Positions 1 to 7,845 of a stretch of 64,000 bases of DNA are shown here, in pieces. Both the position numbers and the translations under genes were made by a program. The notes beneath the pieces were generated by a model that saw only the letters and a list, made by a program, of their open reading frames with translations, was not told the DNA's origin and ran no database searches. Numbering within the stretch: position 1 is the stretch's first letter; each line of letters begins with the position of its first letter. Source of the stretch: Marinobacterium sp. LSUCC0821 (GTDB taxonomy: Bacteria > Pseudomonadota > Gammaproteobacteria > Pseudomonadales > Balneatricaceae); assembly GCF_012848475.1 (NCBI RefSeq), contig NZ_CP051666.1, positions 1,511,001 to 1,575,000 on the forward strand, in the 5' to 3' direction.

Positions 1-1
1 G

Positions 2-64
2 AAACTAGCGGGCCGCAACCCTGAATTCTGGGATCGCGTGAACGCATTCCTAAACAAGAAGTGA
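2..64 (+). CDS. C-terminal tail of an upstream gene (partial)
   Basis: An open frame runs from the window edge to a TGA and encodes about 20 residues ending NPEFWDRVNAFLNKK. It stops 6 bases before the ATG of the dehydrogenase, so the two genes are probably co-transcribed. The tail is too short to identify. An acyl-CoA pathway enzyme such as an enoyl-CoA hydratase would fit the context, but this is inference only. Confidence 0.5.
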   Translation, partial: KLAGRNPEFWDRVNAFLNKK

Positions 65-70
65 TATGTC

Positions 71-1618
71 ATGAGTAATCAAGTTTTAACACCCGAAGAG
101 ATCAAAACCGTTGGCGTCATTGGCGCTGGAACTATGGGCGCAGGTATTGCACAGGTTGCAGCTCAAGGTGGTTGCAAAGTGACGCTGGTTGATTTGAACA
201 GCGAAGCCCTCGAACGCGGTATTGCAGGTATTGCAAAAGGTCTAGATGGTTTGGTCGCTCGTGGCAAGATGGATGCTACTCGCGCTAAAGAGATCGTAGC
301 GGCTATTACACCGGCAACAGAACTTGCAGCACTTGCCGATGCAGATCTTGTTATTGAAGCAATCGTTGAACGCTTAGATGTAAAACAGAGTGTGTTCAAA
401 GAACTAGAGAGCATCTGCTCTGAGAAGACCATTCTTACAAGTAACACATCGTCAATTTCAATCACCTCTATTGGTGCAGCACTTGAACACCCAGAACGTC
501 TAGCAGGTCTTCACTTCTTTAATCCTGCACCAATCATGAAGCTGGTTGAAGTGATTCAAGGATTGGCTACAGACAAAGCGGTCATCAATACTTTGCTAAC
601 GCTTGCAACTGGCTGGGGCAAAACGGCTGTTGCAGCCAAATCAAGTCCTGGCTTCATCGTCAACCGTGTAGCACGTCCATACTATGCAGAGGGCATGCGC
701 CTGGTTGAAGAGGGTGTTGCATCTGCACCGATGGTTGATGCACTTCTGAAAGAGGCCGGTGGATTCCGCATGGGACCTTTCGAGCTAACCGACCTCATTG
801 GCCAAGATGTTAACTATGCGGTGACCTGCTCTGTCTTTGATGCTTTCTACAACGACCCTCGCTTTAAGCCATCGCTTGTTCAAAAAGAGCTTGTAGACGC
901 TGGCTGGCTTGGCCGCAAATCGGGTCGTGGTTTCTACCAGTACGAAAATGGTAACCAGATCAAACCTGAGCTCGAGTGGGATAACATTCGCTTTGGCGGA
1001 TTTTTCCAGATTCGTGAAGTTATTCGTTCACCACAAATAGAAGCTCTACTATCGCGAATTGAAATTGCAGGTGTCGCTCTTCCTTCAGTTACAGAAGGTG
1101 AAGTTGGCGAGATTCGTTTTGCAAATGGCGCACGCCTGATGCTGACCAATGGCCAGACAACTCTTGAGCGCTGTATAGAAGAGAATGATCCATTCATCAT
1201 TCAGTTTGACCTAGCCCTCGATTACCAGAAAGCGACAGCACTAGCTCTTTCATGCCATCCTGAAGTACCCGAAGAGGTTTGGACTGAAGTGTACGCCCTA
1301 CTCGACTTCATCGGCATTAAGAGCATTCGCCTAAAAGATATGCCTGGTCTAGCAGTCATGCGCACCGTCGCTATGCTCATCAATGAAGCAGCTGATGCGC
1401 TGCATTATGGCATTGGCTCAGCAGAGGGTATCGATGCTGCAATGTGTGCTGGCGTGAACTACCCAACAGGTCTTCTAAGCTGGGCAGATCAGTTAGGGGC
1501 TGACTACTTCTTTGAAGTACTCGATAATATGAATCTATTTTATGGAGATGACCGCTACCGTGTATCTCCTGCACTGCAGCAGCACAGCATGGCTGGCATG
1601 CAGTTCCACAGTGTTTAA
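71..1618 (+). CDS. paaH: 3-hydroxyacyl-CoA dehydrogenase (PaaH-like, 3-hydroxyadipyl-CoA dehydrogenase)
   Basis: Cytoplasmic NAD-dependent enzyme predicted to oxidise 3-hydroxyadipyl-CoA to 3-oxoadipyl-CoA, the step before thiolysis in the lower pathway shared by phenylacetate and Box-type benzoate degradation. The 515 residues show a Rossmann GAGTMG at 18-23, SNTSSIS around 124-130, and the family catalytic His148 in LHFFNP with Asn151 and Glu160. A second dehydrogenase C-terminal domain lies at about 420-515 (DMPGLAVMRTVAMLINEA), giving the long two-domain PaaH layout rather than the roughly 280-residue butyryl type. It is followed 10 bases later by the thiolase gene. The exact substrate is inferred from the box genes downstream; a general 3-hydroxybutyryl-CoA role is possible. 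Confidence 0.88.
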   Translation: MSNQVLTPEEIKTVGVIGAGTMGAGIAQVAAQGGCKVTLVDLNSEALERGIAGIAKGLDGLVARGKMDATRAKEIVAAITPATELAALADADLVIEAIVERLDVKQSVFKELESICSEKTILTSNTSSISITSIGAALEHPERLAGLHFFNPAPIMKLVEVIQGLATDKAVINTLLTLATGWGKTAVAAKSSPGFIVNRVARPYYAEGMRLVEEGVASAPMVDALLKEAGGFRMGPFELTDLIGQDVNYAVTCSVFDAFYNDPRFKPSLVQKELVDAGWLGRKSGRGFYQYENGNQIKPELEWDNIRFGGFFQIREVIRSPQIEALLSRIEIAGVALPSVTEGEVGEIRFANGARLMLTNGQTTLERCIEENDPFIIQFDLALDYQKATALALSCHPEVPEEVWTEVYALLDFIGIKSIRLKDMPGLAVMRTVAMLINEAADALHYGIGSAEGIDAAMCAGVNYPTGLLSWADQLGADYFFEVLDNMNLFYGDDRYRVSPALQQHSMAGMQFHSV

Positions 1619-1628
1619 GGAGTGACAC

Positions 1629-2834
1629 ATGCCTGAAGCTTTTATCTGTTTAGCAAAACGTTCAGCAATTGGCCGCTACGCTGGAACACTCGCCGCCGTT
1701 CGTCCAGATGATCTGTTGGGTGATGTCATTCGCCAAACACTGGCGCAAGCACCTAACCTAGATCCTGCATCCATTGAAGATGTACTGATGGGCTGTGCAA
1801 ACCAAGCAGGGGAAGATAACCGCAACGTAGCTCGTATGTCGACGCTACTTGCCGGTATGCCAACTTCTGTTTCAGCAGCAACAATTAACCGTCTCTGTGG
1901 CTCTGGCCTTGATGCTGTAGGCACTATGGCACGCGCTATTAAAGCGGGAGAAATGAGCATCGCGCTTGCCGGTGGTGTCGAATCAATGTCTCGCGCACCC
2001 TATGTAATGGGCAAGTCAGAGACAGCTTTCGGCCGCAGCCAAAAGCTTGAAGATACAACCATGGGCTGGCGCTTTGTGAACCCAATCATGAAGCGCACTC
2101 ATGGCATAGACACTATGCCTCAGACTGCTGACAACGTAGCAGTTGAGTACGGTATCTCACGTGAAGAGCAGGATCAGTTTGCACTTCACAGCCAGCAGAA
2201 AACAGCAGCGGCACAAGTAAACAACCTATTTGCCGACGAGATCGTTCCGATTGCTATCCCGCAACGCAAAGGCGACGCCATCATTTTTGACACTGATGAG
2301 CACCCACGCGCCAGCACAGATATGGCTGCACTCACAAAACTAAAACCGGTTAACGGTGAAGGCGGAACTGTTACTGCGGGTAACGCATCGGGCATCAATG
2401 ACGGTGCTTGTGCTGTACTACTTGCAGATGAAATTGGCTGTCAGCTGCAAGGTCTTGAGCCTATGGCACGTGTGCTAGGCATGGCTACAGCAGGCATTGA
2501 CCCGCGTATTATGGGCGTAGGCCCAATCGAAGCTGTAAAAAAGGTCTTGAAACAGACAGGTCTCACTTTAGAGCAGATGGATGTTATTGAGCTAAACGAA
2601 GCGTTCGCTGCTCAAGCGCTTGGTGTACTTAAAGGCTTAAACCTAGATGCACAAGATCCACGACTCAACCCACTAGGCGGTGCCATCTCTCTTGGCCACC
2701 CTCTAGGTATGAGTGGAGCTCGTCTAGTCACCTCTGCTACTTATCAACTGCAGCGAAATGGTGGAAAATATGCACTATGCACCATGTGTATCGGTGTAGG
2801 CCAAGGGATTGCGCTGATTATTGAGCGCGTTTAA
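1629..2834 (+). CDS. pcaF: beta-ketoadipyl-CoA thiolase / acetyl-CoA acyltransferase
   Basis: Thiolase predicted to cleave 3-oxoadipyl-CoA with CoA into succinyl-CoA and acetyl-CoA, the final step feeding the TCA cycle. The 401 residues carry the nucleophilic Cys90 in NRLCGSGLDAV, the GHPLG motif with His357, and the C-terminal catalytic Cys387 in CIGVGQG. A GGAG ribosome site lies just before the ATG. It is paired with the PaaH-like gene and closed by a terminator, so these two end one transcription unit. The PcaF/PaaJ assignment rather than a biosynthetic acetoacetyl-CoA thiolase is inferred from context. Confidence 0.87.
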   Translation: MPEAFICLAKRSAIGRYAGTLAAVRPDDLLGDVIRQTLAQAPNLDPASIEDVLMGCANQAGEDNRNVARMSTLLAGMPTSVSAATINRLCGSGLDAVGTMARAIKAGEMSIALAGGVESMSRAPYVMGKSETAFGRSQKLEDTTMGWRFVNPIMKRTHGIDTMPQTADNVAVEYGISREEQDQFALHSQQKTAAAQVNNLFADEIVPIAIPQRKGDAIIFDTDEHPRASTDMAALTKLKPVNGEGGTVTAGNASGINDGACAVLLADEIGCQLQGLEPMARVLGMATAGIDPRIMGVGPIEAVKKVLKQTGLTLEQMDVIELNEAFAAQALGVLKGLNLDAQDPRLNPLGGAISLGHPLGMSGARLVTSATYQLQRNGGKYALCTMCIGVGQGIALIIERV

Positions 2835-2851
2835 ACCCTCAATAAGAACAT

Positions 2852-2878
2852 AAAGGCTCCTTTTTAGGGGCCTTTTTT
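2852..2878 (+). terminator. Rho-independent terminator after thiolase gene
   Basis: A 9-bp stem (AAAGGCTCC pairing with GGGGCCTTT, one G-T wobble) with a 6-base loop is followed by a run of T. It separates the paaH-thiolase unit from the boxC promoter. Confidence 0.85.
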
Positions 2879-2889
2879 CTGAAAAATAT

Positions 2890-2965
2890 TGCATTTAATT
2901 GTGGTCAATCAATAAAACATGCAATATAATGCATCTCAAGCAATCGAAATAATAAGAACGATGCA
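2890..2965 (+). promoter_or_regulatory. Candidate BoxR operator (TGCA repeats)
   Basis: Four TGCA motifs occur at 2890, 2920, 2930 and 2962. Two of them (2920-2923 and 2930-2933) are one helical turn apart (TGCA-N6-TGCA) and bracket the TATAAT -10 box, whose final T begins the second motif. From memory of the Azoarcus CIB work, BzdR and BoxR bind direct TGCA repeats. The BoxR gene of this cluster is at 7838. Operator function is inferred. Confidence 0.6.
2902..2930 (+). promoter_or_regulatory. Predicted sigma-70 promoter of boxC
   Basis: A perfect -10 hexamer TATAAT (2925-2930) is preceded, with a 17-base spacer, by TGGTCA (2902-2907), which matches 4 of 6 bases of the -35 consensus. Transcription would start near 2937, about 47 bases before the boxC ATG. 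It sits between the thiolase terminator and boxC, where a separate promoter is expected. Confidence 0.65.
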
Positions 2966-2983
2966 AGCAACGAGGATGTATAA

Positions 2984-4630
2984 ATGATCGACTTTCAGAC
3001 AAACCCTTCAAAATACAATCACTGGAAAATCAGTTTTGAAGGTGAAGTAGCAACGCTAATAATGGACGTTAATCCAGCGGCTACTCTTAAACCTGGTTAC
3101 GAGCTTAAGATGAACTCCTACGATCTAGGTGTTGATATTGAGCTATATGATGCAATTCAGCGTCTGCGCTTTGAACACCCTGAAGTTAAGACCGTTGTTA
3201 TGACTTCAGCAAACCCTAAAATCTTCTGTGCTGGTGCAAACATCAAAATGCTTGGCCTATCATCACACGCACACAAGGTTAACTTCTGTAAATTCACTAA
3301 CGAAACGCGCAACTCAATCGAAGATGCGAGCGCTGCTTCTGGCATGAAGTTTATCGCTGCAGTTAACGGCACCGCAGCAGGCGGTGGTTACGAGCTTGCA
3401 CTTGCATGTGACGAAATTCTTCTAATCGATGATGGCAACAGCGCTGTATCTCTTCCAGAAGTACCACTACTAGCTGTACTACCTGGTACTGGTGGTCTTA
3501 CTCGTGTTGTTGATAAGCGTAAAGTGCGCCGTGACCGTGCAGATATCTTCTGTTCAATCGAAGAGGGTGCACGTGGCCAGAAAGCTGTTGATTGGCGCCT
3601 AATCGATCAATCAATCCCACGCTCACAGTTCAGCGAAGCTGTTGTTCAGCGCGCTAAAGAGCTAGCAGCACTTTCCGATCGTCCAGCAGGTCAGGGTTGT
3701 TCACTTGGGGACCTAAGCCGCCAGTTCACTGATGCAGGTGTTGAATACTCAACCGTCTCTGTAGCAGTAAACCGCGATCGTCACGATGCAGAGATCACGT
3801 TGAAAACAGTGGGTACTGATATGCCTGCTGATGCTGAAGGCGCACTTGCGATGGGTGACCAGTTCTGGCCACTACGTCTGACTCGCGAACTAGATGATGC
3901 CCTACTTCACCTGCGTACCAATGAGACACTAGAAGGTGTTATGGTATTCAAATCGCAGGGTGACCTAGACGCTGTGATGGCTGCAGATGCATTCCTACAG
4001 GCTAACGCTGACCACTGGTTCATTCGCGAAATCCTTGCTTACTGGAAACGCACAATGAAACGTGTCGACATGTCTTCACGCACCCTAATCACTCTTGTTG
4101 AGCCAGGTAGCTGTTTCGGCGGTTTCATCTCTGAGCTTGTATTCGCAGCGGACCGCGCTTACATGCTTGAAGGCCAGTTCGAGGGTGATGATCGTCCAGC
4201 AGCTGAGATGAAGCTTAGCGCTCTCAATTTTGGCGCACTACCTATGAGCAATGATCTAACTCGCCTTGAAACTCGTTTCTATGGTGAACCTGAATCAGTA
4301 GATGCAGCTAAAGCACAGATCGGCGTTGCCCTTGATGCTGCTGCAGCTAACAAGCTAGGGCTAGTAACTGACGCACTTGATGATATCGACTGGGAAGATG
4401 AAGTTCCTATGGTAATCGAACTACGTGCTAGCTACTCTCCAGACGCGCTTACAGGCATGGAAGCGAACCTTCGCTTTGCTGGCCCTGAGACAATGGAAAC
4501 TAAGATTTTCGGTCGACTTACTGCATGGCAGAACTGGATCTTCCAACGTCCAAATGCTGTATCAGACCAGGGTGCACTGAAACTTTACGGTACAGGCACT
4601 CGTCCAAACTACGACTTCAACCGTGTTTAA
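2984..4630 (+). CDS. boxC: benzoyl-CoA-dihydrodiol (epoxide) lyase BoxC
   Basis: BoxC hydrolyses 2,3-epoxybenzoyl-CoA, opening the ring to 3,4-dehydroadipyl-CoA semialdehyde and formate without using oxygen. The protein has 548 residues, the usual BoxC length, and belongs to the crotonase superfamily. The N-terminal half has the oxyanion-hole segments NPKIFCAGANIKML and NGTAAGGGYELALACDE followed by SLPEVPLLAVLPGTGG. The C-terminal half is a degenerate crotonase-like domain (LITLVEPGSCFGGFISELVFAADR). GAGG precedes the ATG. It is the first gene of the boxCBA unit, behind its own promoter, with boxB 22 bases downstream. The BoxB and BoxA neighbours make the assignment secure. Confidence 0.95.
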   Translation: MIDFQTNPSKYNHWKISFEGEVATLIMDVNPAATLKPGYELKMNSYDLGVDIELYDAIQRLRFEHPEVKTVVMTSANPKIFCAGANIKMLGLSSHAHKVNFCKFTNETRNSIEDASAASGMKFIAAVNGTAAGGGYELALACDEILLIDDGNSAVSLPEVPLLAVLPGTGGLTRVVDKRKVRRDRADIFCSIEEGARGQKAVDWRLIDQSIPRSQFSEAVVQRAKELAALSDRPAGQGCSLGDLSRQFTDAGVEYSTVSVAVNRDRHDAEITLKTVGTDMPADAEGALAMGDQFWPLRLTRELDDALLHLRTNETLEGVMVFKSQGDLDAVMAADAFLQANADHWFIREILAYWKRTMKRVDMSSRTLITLVEPGSCFGGFISELVFAADRAYMLEGQFEGDDRPAAEMKLSALNFGALPMSNDLTRLETRFYGEPESVDAAKAQIGVALDAAAANKLGLVTDALDDIDWEDEVPMVIELRASYSPDALTGMEANLRFAGPETMETKIFGRLTAWQNWIFQRPNAVSDQGALKLYGTGTRPNYDFNRV

Positions 4631-4652
4631 TTGAATAACTGGGAGAACAACA

Positions 4653-6104
4653 ATGACTGAATCAGTTCGCGTAGAAGTAAACTACGAAGACTCAATTCCA
4701 AACAACGTTGACCTATCTGGCGACCGTCGTCTTCTTAAAGCTCTAGAAGAGTGGCACCCAGGTTACATCGACTGGTGGAAAGACATGGGTCCTGAAGGCT
4801 GGAACGACAAAGAGGTTTACCTGCGTACCGCTGTAGGTGTAGACCCTAAAGGTTGGGCTGTATTTGACCACGTTAAGATGCCTGAGTACCGCTGGGGTAT
4901 CCTTCTAGCACCACAGGTAGAAGGCCGTACCATTCCTTTCGGTAAGCACAAGGGCGAGCCTGTATGGCAGGAAGTACCTGCAGAGTACCGCTCAATGCTA
5001 CGTCGTCTTCTTGTAATTCAGGGTGATACTGAGCCAGCATCTGTTGAGCAGCAGCGTCACCTAGGTGCTACAGCGCCTTCACTTTACGACATGCGTAACC
5101 TTTTCCAGGTTAACGTAGAAGAGGGTCGTCACCTATGGGCGATGGTCTACCTACTTGTTAAGTTCTTTGGTAAAGATGGCCGTGAAGAGGCGAAAATGCT
5201 TCTTGAACGCCGCTCTGGTAACGAAGACCTTCCACGTATTCTTGGTGCGTTTAACGAAGCGACTCCAGACTGGCTCTCTTTCTTCATGTTCACTTACTTC
5301 ACAGACCGTGACGGTAAGATGCAGCTTGAGTCTCTAGCTCAGTCAGGCTTCGATCCACTATCACGTACTTGTCGCTTCATGCTAACTGAAGAAGCACACC
5401 ACATGTTTGTTGGTGAGTCTGGTGTACAGCGTGTACTTGAGCGTACTTGTGAAGCGATGAACGAGGCAGGTATCACAGATCCAAACGACATCGAGGCCGT
5501 TCGTGCGCTTGGCGTTATTGACCTACCAACGATCCAGAAGAAACTGAACTTCCATATGTCAGTTACTCACGATCTATTTGGTGCCGAGCTCTCTACTAAC
5601 GCTGCTGCAGCGTTTGAAGCAGGCCTAAAAGGTCGCTTCATGGAAGAGAAGATCGATGATGACCACCAGCTATACAACGATACCTACATGGTTATGCAGG
5701 TTGAGAATGGCCAGCTAGTTGAGAAAGAAGAGAACGCTATCGCAGCGATTAACGGTCGCCTTCTCGATGATTACATCAACGATGCTAAAGGTGGTATCAA
5801 GCGCTGGAACAAAGCGATTGCTAAGACTGGTATCGAATTTGAGTTAGTTGCACCTCATAAAGCATTCAACCGTAAGATCGGCCAGTTCTCTGAAATCAAT
5901 GTAACTCCTGAAGGTGAAGTAGTTGACGCAGCGACTTTTGAAGCTAACTTAGACAACTACCTACCAAGCCAAGATGACCTTCTATTCATCAACAGCTTGA
6001 TGAAGCCTTGTTACGAGCGTGGACAGTACGCTAACTGGATTAAAGAGCCTAAAGTAGGTATCAATAGCCAGCCAGGTGATTTCGAGTACGTACGTCTCGC
6101 TTAA
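4653..6104 (+). CDS. boxB: benzoyl-CoA 2,3-epoxidase subunit B (di-iron oxygenase)
   Basis: Catalytic component of benzoyl-CoA epoxidase. It uses O2 and electrons from BoxA to convert benzoyl-CoA to 2,3-epoxybenzoyl-CoA. The 483 residues form a ferritin-like di-iron protein with two visible ExxH-type motifs, EEGRHLWAM (Glu157/His160) and TEEAHHMFVGE (residues 245-255), as expected for class I di-iron ligands. It starts at an ATG after GGGAGAA. It shares an operon with boxC and is followed by a strong hairpin before boxA, which may set unequal amounts of oxygenase and reductase. Codon use matches the highly expressed genes of the window. Confidence 0.96.
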   Translation: MTESVRVEVNYEDSIPNNVDLSGDRRLLKALEEWHPGYIDWWKDMGPEGWNDKEVYLRTAVGVDPKGWAVFDHVKMPEYRWGILLAPQVEGRTIPFGKHKGEPVWQEVPAEYRSMLRRLLVIQGDTEPASVEQQRHLGATAPSLYDMRNLFQVNVEEGRHLWAMVYLLVKFFGKDGREEAKMLLERRSGNEDLPRILGAFNEATPDWLSFFMFTYFTDRDGKMQLESLAQSGFDPLSRTCRFMLTEEAHHMFVGESGVQRVLERTCEAMNEAGITDPNDIEAVRALGVIDLPTIQKKLNFHMSVTHDLFGAELSTNAAAAFEAGLKGRFMEEKIDDDHQLYNDTYMVMQVENGQLVEKEENAIAAINGRLLDDYINDAKGGIKRWNKAIAKTGIEFELVAPHKAFNRKIGQFSEINVTPEGEVVDAATFEANLDNYLPSQDDLLFINSLMKPCYERGQYANWIKEPKVGINSQPGDFEYVRLA

Positions 6105-6113
6105 TCACTGACT

Positions 6114-6144
6114 AAAACCCCACTGGCATTCCCAGTGGGGTTTT
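6114..6144 (+). terminator. Strong hairpin / terminator between boxB and boxA
   Basis: A perfect 13-bp inverted repeat (AAAACCCCACTGG with its complement, 5-base loop) ends in TTTT. In sequence terms it is an intrinsic terminator usable in both directions. Its location inside a catabolic operon suggests partial termination or protection of the upstream boxCB mRNA 3' end. Confidence 0.8.
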
Positions 6145-6177
6145 ATCGATTATAAGAATCTATATAAGAGCAACGTT

Positions 6178-7386
6178 ATGACAGCATTACGCCAACACCT
6201 TATCGATCCAGAAGTTTGTATTCGCTGTAACACCTGTGAAGAGAACTGCCCTGTTGAAGGCGCGATCGAGCATAATGAAGACAACTACGTAGTTAACTCA
6301 GATCTATGTAACTACTGCATGAACTGTATCGCTCCATGTCCTACTGGCGCTATCGACAACTGGCGCATGGTTAACGATGCTTATTCACTTGAAGACCAGT
6401 ACTCTTGGGACGAGCTTCCTGAGCAGATTGAACTGGCAGATATTACTGATGAGGCTGGCGAATCTGAAGCCGCATCAATTCTAGATACTGCGCACGCAGG
6501 CACAGGAGCCGTACCTGCGCCAGCAACAGCATCTAAGCCTGTAATCAACATGTGGACACGTGAGCAACCCGCCAAGGCCACTGTGACAGGTAACTACCGA
6601 ATCACTGAAGAGGGAACTGATTCCGATATTCACCATATCGTATTGGATTTCGGTTCACAGTCCTTCCCAGTTTTGGAAGGGCAATCGATCGGCATCATTC
6701 CTCCAGGGACCGACGCAAAAGGCAAGCCACACCTTGTACGCCTCTACTCTATTGCCAGTGCCCGCGATGGTGAACGTCCAGGTTATAACAACCTCGCCCT
6801 CACAGTTAAGCGCGTCACTTTTGAGGCAGACGGCGAAACACACGAAGGGGTTGGCTCAAGCTACATGTGCAACCTCAACAAGGGCGATGAAGTACAAGTT
6901 ACTGGCCCGTTTGGTAACACCTTCCTGATGCCAAACGACCCAGATGCGAACCTGGTAATGATCTGTACCGGAACTGGTGCTGCACCGTTCCGCGGTATGA
7001 CTGAACGTCGTCGCCGTATCGGTGGTAATGGCGCTGGTAAGATGATGCTTTTCTTTGGTGCTCGCTCACCAAGCGAACTGCCATATTTCGGACCACTTCA
7101 GAAAGTACCTTCTAATCTGTTAGATCAAGAGCTTGTCTTCTCTCGCATGACAAAACTTGATGATCAACAGAAAGAGTACGTTCAACATCGCATGCTAAAA
7201 CGCTCTACTGATTTAGCTAATCTTCTAAAAGATTCAAATACATACATTTATTTGTGTGGTTTGAAAGGAATGGAAGATGGTGTTGAACAAAGTTTTGATA
7301 AGATATGCTCAGACAACGGTTTGAACTGGTCTGAAATACGCCAAACGCTTCGCAGTGAAGGCCGCTACCATATCGAAACTTACTAA
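6178..7386 (+). CDS. boxA: benzoyl-CoA epoxidase reductase subunit BoxA
   Basis: Iron-sulfur flavoprotein that passes electrons from NADPH to BoxB. The 402 residues begin with a two-cluster bacterial ferredoxin domain, with cysteines at 14, 17, 20, 24 and 44, 47, 50, 54. An acidic then Ala/Pro-rich linker (about 75-125) follows. The rest is a ferredoxin-NADP reductase module with the FAD motif RLYSIAS and the nucleotide-binding CTGTGAAPFRGM, ending in the typical aromatic C-terminus YHIETY. It lies 73 bases after boxB across the hairpin. Weak -10-like TATAAG/TATATA sequences there could give a secondary promoter, but no clear -35 is seen. Confidence 0.96.
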   Translation: MTALRQHLIDPEVCIRCNTCEENCPVEGAIEHNEDNYVVNSDLCNYCMNCIAPCPTGAIDNWRMVNDAYSLEDQYSWDELPEQIELADITDEAGESEAASILDTAHAGTGAVPAPATASKPVINMWTREQPAKATVTGNYRITEEGTDSDIHHIVLDFGSQSFPVLEGQSIGIIPPGTDAKGKPHLVRLYSIASARDGERPGYNNLALTVKRVTFEADGETHEGVGSSYMCNLNKGDEVQVTGPFGNTFLMPNDPDANLVMICTGTGAAPFRGMTERRRRIGGNGAGKMMLFFGARSPSELPYFGPLQKVPSNLLDQELVFSRMTKLDDQQKEYVQHRMLKRSTDLANLLKDSNTYIYLCGLKGMEDGVEQSFDKICSDNGLNWSEIRQTLRSEGRYHIETY

Positions 7387-7407
7387 CACTCAAGGATAGC
7401 TAACGAG

Positions 7408-7845
7408 ATGAATGCCCCAGTTGAGTATATTCGCCAACCTCAATGGGGCGATACCGATGCTGCACACATTGTCTTTACGGGACGTATCGCTGATTACGTG
7501 GTAGATGCAATAGATCACTTTATGCGTGAAGTGGTGGGTGTACCTTGGTTTGAGCTTAATATGGACCACCAAATTGGTACGCCATTCGTCTCTGTTAGCT
7601 ATGACATCTACAAGTCAATTACACCTCGCAGCCCTATTCGCTGCTTGGTCTTTGTCGAAAAGCTGGGTAACTCATCCATTATCTTTAATGTAGAGATCTA
7701 CTTAGAGGATGGGACTAAGTGCGTTGATGGCCGAACAGTTAATGTCTTTGTTGATAACAGAGATATGACAAAAATCGACATTCCTGCTGAGTTTCGTGCG
7801 AAAATCGAAGCTTATATGCATGCAGGAGGTTCGCATCATGTCTGA
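7408..7845 (+). CDS. hotdog-fold acyl-CoA thioesterase (4-hydroxybenzoyl-CoA thioesterase-like)
   Basis: A 145-residue single hotdog domain of the 4-HBT/YbgC type. The N-terminal QWGDTDAAHIVFTGRI holds the Asp typical of the 4-hydroxybenzoyl-CoA thioesterase active site. It probably hydrolyses benzoyl-CoA, a substituted analogue or a stalled intermediate, to recover CoA or relieve dead-end thioesters. That role is inferred from its position between boxA (21 bases upstream) and boxR, with which it overlaps by 8 bases (ATGTCTGA). The overlap implies translational coupling with the regulator gene. Confidence 0.8.
   Translation: MNAPVEYIRQPQWGDTDAAHIVFTGRIADYVVDAIDHFMREVVGVPWFELNMDHQIGTPFVSVSYDIYKSITPRSPIRCLVFVEKLGNSSIIFNVEIYLEDGTKCVDGRTVNVFVDNRDMTKIDIPAEFRAKIEAYMHAGGSHHV

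Noticed and set aside
163..1628. Minus-strand frames antisense to the paaH-like gene
   Set aside because: Shadow frames caused by the codon bias of the real gene; no start context and no neighbours.
7817..7824. Double TGCA just before boxR as a second BoxR operator
   Set aside because: It is inside the thioesterase coding sequence and overlaps the boxR ribosome site, with no promoter elements nearby; likely coincidence.
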